Assembly (NCBI GenBank): GCA_019671005.1
Contig: CM033744.1
Location: 41,294,022-41,358,021 of the forward strand
Reading direction: 5' to 3'
Source of the DNA: Hibiscus mutabilis
Taxonomy: Eukaryota > Streptophyta > Magnoliopsida > Malvales > Malvaceae
Length of the DNA stretch: 64,000 bases
The position numbers and the translations under genes are program-made. The notes beneath the pieces were generated by a model, which did no database searches, had not been told where the DNA came from, and saw only the letters and a program-made list of their open reading frames with translations. This document shows positions 11,950 through 26,300 of the stretch, in pieces (within the stretch, counting starts at the first letter, position 1; each line of letters begins with the position of its first letter).

Positions 11950-12357
11950 TACATTTTTAATGTTTGCATGAATAATTATTTTATTTTTAAATTAATTTAA
12001 TTACTATTATTTTATTAAAGTTAAAAATAATCTTTTTACGGATAAAAATTATTAGTCAACAAACGATAAGCAGTTTGAAATAAAACGACAAACTTACATG
12101 CCAATACATGCCGCGATAGCAGTGTTATATAAAAATATTATGTTGACTTTACATCAATTGAAAAATATTTTTTTAAAATTATATAAAATATAAAATAACT
12201 TTTTTATGATGAGTCATTCTATCAAGTTATTTTAAGTTGTTTATCGTCAGTTAACTAATAATTTTCATCCGTAAAAAATTATTTTAACTCAAAATAAAAT
12301 ATTAAAAATTAAATTAATTCAAAAAAATAAAAATAATTATTTTATTAAACGTTGTAT
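11950..12357. mobile_element. Foldback/MITE element, AT-rich
   Basis: The left arm (cggataaaaattattagtca, then aacgataagcagtttgaaat) is matched in inverted orientation by the right arm (caagttattttaagttgttt, then actaataattttcatccgta). The whole segment can fold into an imperfect hairpin. No ORF. A related hairpin lies at 12650-13040. Edges are approximate. Confidence 0.5.
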
Positions 12358-12649
12358 TTTATGAATGAAAATTGAATTTCCGTCATATAAATAATGGTAT
12401 ATATGTGAAGAGTGTACAAATCTTTAATATTTTCATAATATTAATGCGTGAAGATCATCCTGACTGAATTTGGGTTCGGGTATGATGGCATATAGTGTAG
12501 CTTCGGCTTTTCCCAGTCTTATTTACGGCTACGAAAGACCGATCTGACTACATTTTTTTACGATGCCACCATTGACAACCATCACATTCACATAACTTCT
12601 CTTCTTTATAAAATAAAATTGATGTATTTTTTTAAAGGTATATAATTTA

Positions 12650-13040
12650 AAAATACTCTTAACGTTTAATTAAATAATGAGTAATCTATCTTTTTAATAT
12701 TTTATTTTAAATTAAAATAGTTTATTTACAGATAAAATTTATTAGAAAACTAATAGTAAATAATTTGAAATGACTTGACGGAATGATAAGTCAACAAAAA
12801 AATTATTTTATATTTTATATAATTTTATAAAATTATTTTTTAACTGATATAAGATTTTTTTAAGTCAACAAATTTGTATATATGATACTGTCAGGTCAAT
12901 GTGTACTGTCATATATGCTTGTCACGTCATTTCAAATCATTTACTGTTAATTGATTGATAAATTTTATTTGCATGTAGGCTATTTTGCTATAAATAAAAT
13001 ATTAAGGGTTGAATCGTGAATGTATAGATAATTAATCATA
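12650..13040. mobile_element. Foldback/MITE element, second copy of the same family
   Basis: Left arm cagataaaatttattag and taaataatttgaaatgac; right arm gtcatttcaaatcatttact and gataaattttatttgcatgt in inverted orientation. It shares the GATAAAA-TTATTAG and TTTGAAATGAC signatures with the element at 11950. Edges are approximate. Confidence 0.45.
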
Positions 13041-15658
13041 CTTGGTCATTTTTTAATTGAATATCCACTGAAACAGGTAACAAATGCGCATGTTATTTTA
13101 TTGTTATGAAAGTTTCAAATTTCAAATTTATTAAAAGTATTGACAATTGATTTTTTCAAGTCAATTTGTTTTTTATTTTATAACGTTAAAATTTGAACCT
13201 CGATCTTATTTAAAGAACTTATGTCTCATCTTGCTAGACCACCCATAGTTGTTACATGGTTTATTTATTTTATAAAATAATATAATTATTTAATAAATAG
13301 ATCCATTTAAATAATAACAAAATATAGCTTTTTTAATAAAAAAATATAAAAATTTTAATAATTAATTATTTTAAATGTGTTTGATAATAATACTAACATT
13401 TTATTAAATAAAAAATTAGACGAATGTCAAAATTTTAACCTACACAAGATAATGGGATTAAATTTCTAATAAATACAAAACTAACAAAAAAAAGTGTTGA
13501 ACAAGATAAAACAGATAATTACTTGTCATTAAATGTTGGAATATTAAATTTGTTTTATTTAAATTATTAGATTGTATTCCAAATAAATTATCTATTTTGT
13601 ATTTAAAATAAAAATGTCATTCTTATAAGGCTAAAGTTGTAAAATATTTTTCTGAAATCATTGATTTATCAAATAATTTTATAATATAAAAAACAATACT
13701 TATAAAATATTTCACATTTAATTTTGTAATACTTAATTTATCAAATAAATCCTTATTTAGAATAATGAAAGTAAAAGTGTGGGGGTTGGGTTGAAAATGA
13801 GAATTGCTTTAGATTCAACTCCAAAAGATGGTAGAGTAGAATTGAAGTTGGACTTCTTCAAAGTTCAAAGGCAAAGGCTTAGCCTATATCAAAGTTCAAA
13901 AGCGTTTTAGACATTACCTTTGCCTTTGTAAAAGAAAATGAACCAACACTGACTTAGGCCCCTTCCATACAATTTTTTTTATCGAACGTATAAGTTGCGT
14001 TGAACGATCAAGGAAAACGCTTCAAGCATACTTTTAGACACTTGATTTAGCTACAAATGGGAGTTTCAAAAAAATTGAAATTTCTAGTTTCTCCCCATTC
14101 CCCAAAAAACTGTTATCACACAAATTGTCAAACGAAAAGTTGTGTCAAACGAAGCCTAGTTTAATTGGTGTTTTGAAACCCGTGGGATAAATGAAAAAGA
14201 TTCGATGAAAAGGTACGGATGACGATTAATATACTAATGTCATGAAGTAAATCTCTGTCCAAAATTGAAACATCCAAATCTAACAATAATAACAGTGAAT
14301 CCGGTAAAATTGTCCAGTAAGTCACTTCAAAACTTCCTAATGTAACGAATCCGCAACACAATTTTCTCGACCACCAACATGTTATAGTTCAATAACCCAA
14401 TTTCACGACCGCAACTTGTCCAAGTTTCATAACAACGAAATCAGACCTTGAAAGTTAGCATCTTGACGCAGCTCATCAACTTAAAATATAAAATTAATTA
14501 AAAATCAATTTGGTTCAGAAATCAATAATATCACGGTTTTTAAAATAAAAACAAAACTAATTTAAATCGATATTAAATTTAATAAAATAAATATAAATTT
14601 TTATTTTTTCAATTTAATTACTCGAAATTATTTTTAATAATCTTGGACTTTGACAAAGGGTGGAAAAGAACAAAAAGATAAGAATGGTGGTGATGGAGAC
14701 GACTGGCCATGTAAATCCAGGAATTGGTATATATATATATTTTACTGATAATGTTTTTGAAAGGCAGGTGAAAAAGTATGTTGTAAAAAAAAATCAATTT
14801 GGTTCAGAAATCAATAATATTATTTATTATTTTTTTACGTAGTTTTAAAAAAAAATTGTGCAAGAAGTATGTTGTAAAGTAATTAAAACGATAATTTTAT
14901 CTTTAAAAAGTTAATTTTTGTTTTATTGAAAAATTAAAAAGAGAATAGAAAAGAAATTGTGTTTAGCAAAAATTGTTGAATTTTTCAAGAGGACAATTTA
15001 AGTGAAACAATTTTAAACCACAAAAAGAACATTATTTTTGGGACCGAGAGAATATTATATTAACTACAGTAAATTTTAATTAGAAAATTCTATAATAATT
15101 TAGATCTTTTTTGCATCATTTGCAAAAGATTTGTCTTTCATAAAGCTCCTTCACGTGCTCTACCTGTTAGGCTCTCTTTGGGGTTAAAGTTCTCAATACC
15201 TATGGGATTTAAACGATAGCTGGCTAAAAGCTCAAAAATCTATTTATCCCGAAATATCAGCTTGAACGCTAAAATAAAAAGATAAATAATCGTTAGGAAT
15301 AAATTATAAGTTATTTGAGGTTGTTGTGACCGATAAACGGTCGTTTATTACAGTCACCATAACCACAAACACAGTTTTTTCAGTTTATAAGTCATTTTAG
15401 TTCTTGTTCTTATGATTTTTCAGGGGTTTGTTTGATTAATTTGAGCTAACTCACGTTGCACACCTGAGTTTAGTAGGTAAGTTTCCTAACAAAAATTTTT
15501 CTGTATATACAAGACTTGCTTAAGTGATATTAAACTGCTTATTACTTGTATCAATCTCTTTAGTGTTTAGGGGTCATTTTAGTTGTTTATTTCAGTCGAT
15601 TTCAATTTTTAAAACCACGAGCCAAATTCACCGATAAACCCAACTTATATTATTTTAA
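13041..15658. other. Intergenic, repeat debris
   Basis: No gene recognised. Contains a perfect 32-bp direct repeat (14500-14531 and 14789-14820). A stretch at about 14830-15060 resembles the mariner-like MITE at 29624-29885. The rest is AT-rich. Confidence 0.5.
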
Positions 15659-18400
15659 GGGTAATTGTTTGATGCATCGTCAGGATAATTTTTTTTTCAC
15701 GATCGGACTTCTAAAACTATCACACGACCCTTTTAGAATCCTTAAACTCTAACCGCTAAAGTCTGAACCCCAAACTATAAACTTTAAATCATAAAATATA
15801 TTTTTAACATTAAAACCTAACCATATAATCACTCATTTTTATCCGATTTGTAAATATTGTGTTAGTATAATAATTAATATATATTATTATCGCATGCATG
15901 CATACATATTATATTATACGTTTATTATATACGTGTGATTAATGTGCGTAAAATGTGCGTGTTGTGTGCATGTATATTATATACTATGTGTATGTATTAA
16001 TAATTAAGATGGTGTGTCTGTGTCGTGCGTATGTCGCATGTCACGTATGTTTTAATTGTTTGTATATGTATAATAGGTGTATAGTTATATTAATTATGTG
16101 TGAACAAGTGTATATGTTTGTATTATGTGCTTGAATGTACGTGTATGCTATATATGTGTGTATATGTGTTATTGTTGTTATTATTATTATTATTACTATT
16201 ATTATTGCTATTATTGGGTTTAAATTAAAACATATCAGATCATAATATAAAAACCCATATAAGTTATTAAATGTCCAGTCCAAGTTTACAGACCCAAAAA
16301 ATAAAATATATTTATTATTACAAGGCTCGTTTAGCCCAAAACCCCTAATACATTTGATAACTAAAACCCTAATATGCCATCTTTATTTTGCAGCCACCTC
16401 ATCTGAGCCGTTAGATCAGACTTGATCCAACAGCCCAGATCAAAGGAAGAACACCCCTTCATCTGCTGCGTGGAGTTACACGCTGACCATCAAACTTCCC
16501 ACGCGCGCGTGCCAGACACGCGCCCGATCATCCAGCTTCCAAGAGCCACGTGTCGTCATCTTGTGTTTTACCAGAAGCCATCCGGACCGTTGATCTTCAA
16601 GAAATCCTAGCCGTTGGATCAAATCTGATCCAACGGTCAAGGATGCATCTGGCCAGATGACATCTCCACCACGCCTCCGCCGTACCACCAGCTCCAACCA
16701 CCGCTCAAAGAACGTGCAAAAACACCAAAAAATGGTCTGCCCCTTGGTCCAGTTACAACTTTAGTCCTCCCTTATTTTCGAAAAATTTCAATTTCACCCC
16801 TAAATTAACCGAATCCATTTTTAATGGCAAAACCTCACCCCTGGTCCCTCCTCGGTTTTAATGTTTTCAGTTTGGGCTTGCCCCTCGGTTTAATCACAAG
16901 TTCAGTCCTTATATGTTTCGTCCGGCTCTCAATTAAGTCCTTAAGTACGTTTTTTATTTATTTAATTCCTGTCATTTTGTTTTGATTTTGTTTTATTTCA
17001 GTCTTTCTATGTCTTTATGGTTTATGTTTAATGTATTTATATTTCTAGTTTGATAGTATGTTTTTATATATGCCTTTTTTTTTAAGTATTTCATTTTGGT
17101 TTATTACGTGTTGTTATTTTGTTCTTTAGCATGTTTATTTTTGCTCTCATGCATTTGTGCTATATGTTTTTTTTTTTGTCACCGTGCTAATATGTCATAT
17201 AGTGTAACTTTGCACATGGTATGTGCATATTTTTGGTAATATGTATTTTAAGTTTATTTTGCATTTTAGGTTGTATGTTAGTGTGATGTTTTTTATATAA
17301 TGTCATGTTTTTTTTCTTTACTTTACATATTTTATTGTGTCGCATGATATTTTAGTGTAACATTTTGACATGTTGCTTTGTTAATTTAATATCATACTAT
17401 GTCATGTATATGTCATGCATGTATTATAGTTGTGGTTCGTATTAATGTGTTTAAGCATGTTCGATTTGATTATTTAGTTTTGGAGGCATGTTTTCTCTTG
17501 TTCGTGTTTTTTTATATATCATGATGGGTTATGTTTATTGATTCATGCATTTTATTATTTTTGTTTAATTTTTGTAATATTCGTGTGTTTATGTTTTATA
17601 CCATGTTAATATGAATGTTTAATATTTTGTTTTAAAGATTGCATAAACGGATATATTAATTGTCAATGCGGTACCATTTTATTCGAGCGTAAACGTGGCC
17701 AGTATCAAACGCAGTGATGGTGGTATATCGGTTTACTCTCGAATAATGAGCCCTTAAAATTTACTCGCAATTATAACTGAGTTTTAATTTAATCGTCACT
17801 TTAATTCGAAAAGTTCATTATTAATAAAGCGATAACTATTAAAGTATCAATTTTGGGCGGTGTGGGGTGCTAATCCTTTCTCATCTATAACCGACTCCCG
17901 AACCCAACAGTTTTTAAATCTCTGGTTTTACGGTGTCCTGTCTACCTTAGTGGCCGGTGGCGACTCCATTTTTAAATAAAACACGGTCTTTTTCTAAAAC
18001 CCTACGAAATAAATATTTCTAAATACCCAAAAGACCCCAAAGACCTTAACCCCGTTTTTTTAGCGGAAGAAAAGGGATATCGCTACAAACCAAAGACACT
18101 AAAGTCCTAACATTAAACCCTAAAAACTAAATGCTTGCAATGCATAGAATATTTTTCTTTATTTTAAAAGTATATTAGATATTTAATAATTTAAGAAAAA
18201 AATATTGTATGCACTAGTAGCATAAACTTATTTTTTACAAATGTATTTAATTTATGATTTATTTTGGGTTTAATGATTTAGGTTACGTGATTTATAATTT
18301 AAGGTTTAGAGTCTTGAGATTTTTGTTTAAAAATTTAAAATTTAAAGCTAGACATGCTTGCAAGGAAAAAAGTTTGACTATCGATACATCGAACATTAAC
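15659..18400. mobile_element. TIR element split by an LTR insertion
   Basis: The left end contains TGTTTGATGCATCGTCAGG. The reverse complement of the right end contains TGTTCGATGTATCGATAGTC. These short inverted ends flank telomere-like AAACCCTAA units on both sides of the LTR at 15824-18087. Sequence on either side of the LTR (aacattaaaacctaacca and aaccaaagacactaaagtcc) is of the same style, which supports an older element split by a later insertion. The outer edges are approximate. Confidence 0.4.
15824..18087 (+). mobile_element. Solo LTR, Ty3/gypsy Tat/Ogre-like
   Basis: The 3' part carries sequence typical of long plant gypsy LTRs: ggtgctaatcctttctcatc, ccgactcccgaaccc and gtggccggtggcgactcc, ending tatcgctaca. 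The 5' part has tgtgtgtatatgtg microsatellite sequence, a (TTA)n run near 16165-16200, and paired motifs (gatccaacgg forms) near 16400-16640. AACCA lies on both sides (15819-15823 and 18088-18092), a possible 5-bp target duplication. With those edges the element starts TA rather than the canonical TG, so the left edge is tentative. No gag-pol is present, so it is a solo LTR or a fragment. Confidence 0.5.
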
Positions 18401-19293
18401 TTATCTACTTTAAATCATTCAAATCTATATTAAAAAATCATTCAAATCTAATTAACCCATTAATCGATCAAACCAACCGAAAATATGTTCATTCAATTAA
18501 ATTCGTTTTACGTACTTTAGTCATTGGTTTGATTTTTGTAAATTGCAATATAAAATTGTATATTTTAAAATTATAAATATTATAATCGATATTTTATTAA
18601 AGCTTGTAAAGGTAATTTATCCAAAAAAAAAACTCTTAAAGGTAATTTTTCTCTAATAATGTATTTGAAAAAAAAACTGATCATTTAGGGTGTTCTAATA
18701 ATTATTCGCTGAACTAAAATGAATTTACAATGTCATAAAAATTATCTAGAATATATGAAAGTTCTCTCTAAAGTCACCAGAAAAACACATCTTCCTCCAA
18801 AAATTTCACCCAAATTATTCGAGAAAATAGAACGATTTTAACCGCGCACTGTAAAAACGTCTCTAGACAAGTAAATGATTGATTTTATATTTCATTTTAA
18901 CCATTTTTTCAACAACAATATCCGGACAGAATACCACATATATATATATATATATATCACATTAAATATTTTATCATGTCATAAGGACTAAATATGATAT
19001 TATCCCAATTAAAAATTATTCCTTAAAAGTAAGTAATCATCATCAGCAAAGGCTGCAAAGCTAAATAAGCTATTTATCCCTTTCTTGTCCGAATCCCTTT
19101 GAAAAAGTGAATATCAAAAGCTTACCTCATTCCCCTGAAAAACCATTTTCAATTTCCAGTCATCAAAGCAAGTGCAAACACTCCTTTTTCAAGAGCTTTT
19201 TAAATAAGCTAAAATGCCCCCACCAAACCAGAAACCCTAAACGTTCACCAATTTTCTACTTAGATTCCTTGTCTGTTTTCTCTGTTTTCCCCC
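18401..19293. other. Intergenic / MAKR 5' flank
   Basis: AT-rich, with a short (TA)n run near 18938-18956. The last ~200 bp before 19294 is probably promoter and 5' UTR of the MAKR gene. No separate gene supported. Confidence 0.5.
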
Positions 19294-20319
19294 ATGGAAG
19301 CTCTAAGTTTTCTGAGGTTCTGGAAACATGGTGACGGGGTTCATAAAGTGAACCAAACCAAACCTTGTAATGGAAACGACGGCACCACCACCTCCACCAC
19401 GACCAAGGTTTCCGATCGTGAGTTCGAAGAAGGCGACGACGCTTTCATCGACCTGGAGTTCCCTTTGCGCGAGGTTGAAGATGAAGTGAATGTTAAGAAT
19501 GCTGAAGCTCGTTCTTTGTCTCCTAACGACCATTTCTCGAAAAGAAAGATTCTGCCGATCGAGCGGATCTCGAAGCCTCAATCGCCCATCGCTCTGCTGA
19601 AATCTGCTCAGAAATCCCGAGTCTTTCATCTCAAGAAGCCGAAAACAGAGACCCCAAAGCACGAGAAGCAAGGTAGCGGCAACCATTTCAATGGAGAAAT
19701 CGATTATTCCTGGAAAAGATTATCCAAAGGTTTGGTACAAAAATACTTGAAGCCGTTGTACGCAAAAAATTCCAAAAAGAATGGCCAAAGCGACAAGGTA
19801 GGAATCTCCGGTGAGTCGTCAATGTCATCTCCGGCGACGGTGTATTCCACGAAGGAGAAACACGGGATTTCTAGAGGGGTTTATAAGCATCTGGCAAAGA
19901 GCAAGTCGTCGTCGGCTGCACCATCTCCGATTAATCGGAGAGACGATTCATTGCTGCTGCAACACGATGGAATCCAAAGCGCCATTTTGCATTGCAAGAG
20001 ATCTTTCAATTCATCAAGAGGTATTAAACTTTGGGTTTGATTTAAAATTCGATTCTTAGCTTGTTTTTAATTTATGGGTTTGGCGGCAGAATCTTCTTGG
20101 CTGACAAGATGCCCAAGCGATTGTTCTTCACAAGAGAAATTAAGCAACGCTTCTTCTTCTTCAACAGGTACATGTACATACACTTTCAAACTGTAATTTT
20201 TTTTCAAAAAAATTCTAGTTTTAACTGCTAATTGATCCCGTTTTTTCCCAGATTCTTCTCTGTTTTCACGAGTAACAAGCAGTTCCGCGAGAACATCCAC
20301 TGAAGAACGCAGACTTTGA
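19294..20319 (+). CDS. MAKR: Membrane-associated kinase regulator (MAKR2/MAKR5-like)
   Basis: MAKR/BKI1 family proteins bind the inner plasma membrane through basic regions and modulate leucine-rich-repeat receptor kinases. Three exons in phase: 19294-20020, 20090-20167 and 20252-20319, giving 290 residues. Start ATG at 19294 (MEALSFLRFW). Visible family features: an acidic N-terminal patch with FIDLEF (residues 51-56), lysine-rich stretches (about 103-125), KYLKPLY (150-156), and the C-terminal kinase-interacting block DSLLLQHDGIQSAILHCKR (218-236). The tail is rich in Ser/Thr and ends RTSTEERRL. No transmembrane segment or catalytic domain, as expected. As I recall, At1g64080 (MAKR2) and At5g52870 (MAKR5) are the Arabidopsis counterparts, and both neighbourhoods match this window. 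Intact. Confidence 0.88.
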
Positions 20320-23300
20320 TTATTAATATCATGTTGTAGAAATTTGAAAGAAAAAAAAAAAAAAAAAAACGAAGGAGAAAAGGGAAAGAAATTGTAGTGT
20401 TGATATGTGATTGTTAGCTAAGATGATGATTATGAAGAAATTGAAACTTAACTCTATATTTTGGATTCTTTTGTTGTTGTTGTCGTGTTGAGACTGTGTT
20501 TGGTCTTAAATTTCTGGTGCTGGAAGTACATATTATGTTTGGTTTGAAAGGTGGGAGATGTTCATATCAAAGGTGATGATGGTTTTCAAACAGTTTCTTC
20601 CATTTTCCCCAACTACCGTTTATATCAATGAAATTCAAATCGTGATTCAATTGGATCTCATGAATACAATTACTTTCAGTACTGGGAATTTAATGCAATA
20701 CATTCAATGTGTAGTTAAATTGTTTATGAGATTAGGATTAACTAATGCAAGTTTAGACAGGAAACCAGTAGGCATTCATGTTTATTATTATTAAAATAAT
20801 AGTTAGGTGACTAAAACAGAAATATGATAATAAGTGGTGTACTAAATATATAATTTATCCTAAAGTTTTATTTCTAATATCTTTATTTTTTAAAAATATC
20901 AATAGACAAGGACAAGGATTTTGCTCTAGGCAGGGCGGACCTAGCATAGTGTATGGTAGATTCCTTTACTTATCATTATTTTTAGGTAAATTACATATTT
21001 GATTATTAATATATTATTTTTTTGTTTTGATTATCGAACTATTATTTTTGGTAAAATTTCACTAAAATTATATTTTTTTCTATTTGGTTACTAATATTAC
21101 ATTTTTCTTATTTTGGTCACCAACATATTGTTTCTTTTTTTTCTACATAACTATTATTTTTCTCGTTATTTTTTAACGATAGATGATTAAAACTAAAAAA
21201 ACGTAACATTAATAATGATTTTGCAAAAAGTAATAGTTATGTGACTAAAACTGAAAATTTTTAATGGCAATGGCCATAATAAAATTGAATTAAAAATTTA
21301 TTGACCATAATGAAAGTTTTTAAATTTTAATGGTTAAAGTGAAAGCGTACTAAAAATACAGTGACTACGAGTGTAGTTCATCTAAGAAATATTAAGTATA
21401 TTTCGTTTAAATTAAAAATCAACCTTCAATTATTTTTATTATTTTTGTTTTTGAGCTCCTAAATTATTTTTGGTCAAAACAAATATCTAAGCTAACATTA
21501 TATAACTATTTTAAGTATATATATTGGTTCCATTAAAAAATTTTGGTTAAATATATTGACACTCATGTCAAATAATTAAATTTATTTTTTTAAATTTTTT
21601 AAAAATAATTACAATTTAGTTTAAATAAAATTTAAAACTAGTAAATATTTTTTAGTTCTCAAATAAGCATGTTTATCTCAAAAAAAAACTTTTTTTAATA
21701 GTGTAACCTTTTTTTATTTAGAAAAGCTCTTTTTCTTCATAGCATTTTAAAACCTAAATTTCTCTTCGATTTTTTGTTTCCGATAAATTATAATCGGTTT
21801 GAGTTTTTAAAACCTAAAACAAATTTGATTTCGTAATCTTTTTTGAAAAATCTTAGAATTCTAAATCGATTTTGAAATATAAAATTCATATTTGTTTGCA
21901 CAATAATTGCCTCTATTAATACTTAATTTTACTCGAGTAAGTTTTTTATTCTCTCAAACATAATTACGCCGGTGTAAAATGGTTATAATCTCTCAAATAT
22001 ATTTACACAATACATATTGGCTCTTCAATGTTAATAGTCTCTGACTATATAAATTATGTTTGCATGCACAACTATTACCCATTATCAATATATTATTACA
22101 CTGATAAAAATTGCTTAAATATTACTATAGTGATTAGTGAACTACCAAGTTTTTATTCCTGGACCCACCCCTTGCTCTAGAGACCATTTGTAAGTACTAT
22201 GTTTGAGTTCTTATTGTGGAATTTGTTATGGTTTAAGTTCAATTATGTGTGAGTCCTATTCAAATATATTTTAATTATTAGTTTATTTATGTTTTATAGT
22301 TATTAGTTAAGTTCAATTTATGTTATGGTTTAATAGTTAATTCTTGTGCTATTTTTTATCGTCTAATTGTTGTCACTTTAAAAGGAAATTTTAATAGGTC
22401 TAATTGTGGTTTTAGTCACTATATTATGCTGAAATTTAGGATTCGTTCTTTCTACTCTAATTTGACATGATTTAATTTTTATATTTTTTACGATGATATT
22501 AGTATGTTCAAATTAATAGCATTGCCGCTTCGTGTAGGAAAGATAATTTAAAAAAAGTAAATACATAAATGATTGAATTTTTGTACAAACCCAATATGAT
22601 TAAATAATAACAAAAAAATACACAATTAATGAAGTTATCAGTTTGATCTTGTTAATAATCTTCCAAAAATAAAATATATTAAATTGGAGTAAAAACGTTA
22701 AATCTTGTTAATAATTTTAGGTGTTTAAAGTATTTTTTTTATAAATATAAGTGTCTAAAGTTTTAAAAATTATAATTTTAGGTGTCTAAAGTATTTTTTT
22801 TTTGTAAAAATAAGTGCCCAAAGTTTCAAAAGTTACAATTTTAGGTATTCCACGTATGCCACGTGTCAAGCATTAATTGGTTTTAAAAAAATTTAACACC
22901 CATTAATAGTCAGGCACATATTCTTATAAATAAATATTTTAAGCACCTAAAGTTTAAAAAAGCCATATTTTGGGCATCTATTTTTCATTTAAGCCTTATT
23001 TAATTGTTTGTATTTATCTTTTATTTTCTATCAATAGTCTAAGTTTACACCCTTTAAAATTTTGTAATTCTTTACTCTTAAATTTCCATTATAATTATTT
23101 AACAATTCACACTTCTAACATAAAAGTATGTGTTTGTCCCCAGCTTTGAATCACTCTTGTGGCAGTCTAGAGAAGCCAAGGCATCCGTATTATATGGACA
23201 GAGGGGGTAGTTCAAGGGTGAGGCACCCCTTCGGTGCGGCTAAAATGAGACTCTTACACAAATTCTTATTCAGGTGGTAAAAATTTGTATAATTACATAA

Positions 23301-26300
23301 ATTTTTATTCAAATAATATGAATTTAGGTTATAATATAATAATTTATGAAAATTCTTACACAAGGCAAAATTTACACAAATTCTTACTTATTTGGTAAGA
23401 ATTTATGTATTTATACTAATTTTTACTCAATTAATAAAAATTTTGATTCTATTAGATTTTTTGTCTAATCTTACATAAATTATTATTATTATTTTGTAAG
23501 AGTTTATGGTAATTGTATTTTAATCGCATTTTTGTAGACTTTCCCGGGCAGAGAGGTAAAGTTTGAATAGTCAGTCAATCTGTCCACCTGCTGTGGCAGC
23601 TCGGCTGAGGCCGAAAACACTGCCCATAAAGTTCACCAGTGACAACTGAGAACTGACATTGTATAACCCTGCCTAAAAATCTATTCTTCGTACCATTTGA
23701 AGTTGAAGGATTTATGCCTCTATCCACTGTATCTATACGTATTCCTTGGTCACATTCACATATATACCCCGGACAGTTGTTTCCCACTCATTGTTTGTCG
23801 ATATTCCAAAGTAGTGTACGTTGTATAAATGAACATGTATTTTTTATATATATTTATTTCAATTGTAGTACATTTACTTCGACAAATTATTCAATATAGT
23901 ACCTTTAACTTTGACAAAATGTTTAACGTGACAAATGTACTTTTAAAATATCAAATACTTTGATATAATATTCAATACATTATTTGTACTTTGATTAAAT
24001 GTTCAATAAATACACATATTTCGACCAAAATACTTAACGTTATACTTAATTAATTTCCTTTTTATTTATATTTTCACATACTATTATAATATCCATGTAG
24101 ATCTACGAAAAAATAATTGTGAAGCAAATTTGATACTTACTAACAATATTTAACCCAAATATCATAATAATACATGAAATAAAAGTTCAAATATTATATT
24201 AAACATTTAATCAAAATACAAATATCATATTAAATATTTTAAAAATACATATATCATATTAAATATTTTATAAAAAAAATACAAATACTAGATGTCATAA
24301 TATTCCTAAATACATAACTAACTAAATAGTTCATATTAACAATTGTTCATCCTCCTCAGGATGGGGAGCCTAAGGAACGATAGAGTTAAAAACGATTATA
24401 AATGACACAGTTGAAATGTAATCAAAAGCTATAATATTTTTGATTTCTATGTAAATAACATTTAAATTACAACTGAAAATATTATAAAAAAATATAACAT
24501 TTTAATTGTATAAGTAATATTATAAGTTTAATATTTTTTAATATTTCGATTGCAACCTAAGTTATTACATGTATTAATCGAATATATTATACATTTTTAT
24601 AATATTTTGATTGTATTGTTTTTAGAGCATAAATTAAACTTTTGTACCCATGGACCAACCTTCCCTTTGAAATTTGAACAAGAGCAGGGGGCGCTCATCT
24701 ACAAAGATAAAAATCAGATTTGATAGCATTTGTCAACCTCGAAGAGGACCGGACAATATCGTTCACTTCTCTCATATTTGTTTTTTTTGTATTTATTCCC
24801 AGTCTCACGCATCATGTCATGTTCCTTTGTTTTTTTCTCCGACCAAACATCGAGAAAGTAAAGAAAAAGAAAGTTTTCTGCATTGAAAGTGAACAGAGAT
24901 AAACACTGGATTTTCTGTTGAAAGCTCTTCTACTTTTTACGTTCAGGATTTCATGGATTTTTCTTCTTAGTCCACCCCCTAAAATGACGTCATTTTTACA
25001 GAATCGTACGCGTTAATCTTGGAATTTAAGATTTTTTTAATGCTAAATCACTGACATTATTTTTAATATTTTCTTTATAATTCAATAAAGTTTTGGTTAG
25101 TTGATATTATAAGCTCCGTTTCACGGTTCATACCGATTCAAACAAGTTATTTATCGTAAATATATATTCATTTTGACTAAAACTCAAGTTTATGTATAAA
25201 TTTGAATTCAAGTATAGTTCAAGTATCTAACTGGACTAAGAAAATCTTCAAGTATCAATTTGAATCTTAAAATCAAGTTCAGGTATTTAATTGAATCAAG
25301 AAAAAGTTTTGGTACCAAAATAATCCTTGAAATAAAATTCAGGTACCAAAATGTATAATTACCCGTTGTTATATTTACATACCTTGGGCATAAGCATTGC
25401 TGGTGAGTGGTGAGATCTGTTGGTAGAAATGGGATAGGCCCATATAGTTGGCCCAATGATAACGTGTAGAAATTAAAAGAACAAATAATAATATAGAAGT
25501 TTAATTTCGAGAAAGTTGTGTTTAAACATGTTTATACGTTTTGGTGTTTTTCTTATTAAATAGTTAAATACATACGTAAAATAAATGTCGAGATTTAAAC
25601 TCATATAAAATAATATAATATAAACATCTGAGATTTGAATATATATATATATATATATATATTTGTAGTTCTGGTGTTGATTGAACATTATTTTAGTTGA
25701 TAACAATGGGGTTTTGGCCCCTAAAAATTTAGAAAATTCATAATAAGTTCTTTAGTTTTTTGAAGAAAAAAATTTTAATTTGCTCCCCTTATAAATTTAA
25801 ATGTTAGAAAAAGTAGGGATTATACACCAATTGATTTAAATACTTAATAAATCTCTATATTTTTAAAGTTCAATAATTTAATCTTCCCGATATTCAATCT
25901 TTGTTCCGTCCCAGGGTATCATTATTATTTCAACATTTAAGATATAACTTTGAATATTATTGTTATAATCAAACAATAACGATACTAATTAATCTAAGAC
26001 TCAATCGATAATCAAATATATATTTTTTAAAATATACTCAAAATTTAATTCTATTTGATCATGATTGATAATTATGGTAGACTTGACTACCCATCTAAAT
26101 TAAGGTCTTCAACTATTAAATAAGAGAAAAATATGGCTATAAACTGTTGTTTTGGAAGAAAAGTCATTGGATAGAACACAAATTGAAAGTAAAGTAGTGC
26201 TTTCGGGCTTTGTTCGGTAATGATTTTGGAACGTCCGTTTGAATGAAAGCTCGTTTGAATCGCAAATCAAGCGGAGAAACGTTCGTTTGAAACGTTTGGA

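Noticed and set aside
19303..19686. Minus-strand 127-codon frame
   Set aside because: Antisense shadow of MAKR exon 1.
23575..23787. Possible EGF-like or wall-associated kinase fragment (CPGYICECDQG)
   Set aside because: Only one Cys-rich motif fits; the rest shows no family pattern and no exons around it, so I do not call a gene.
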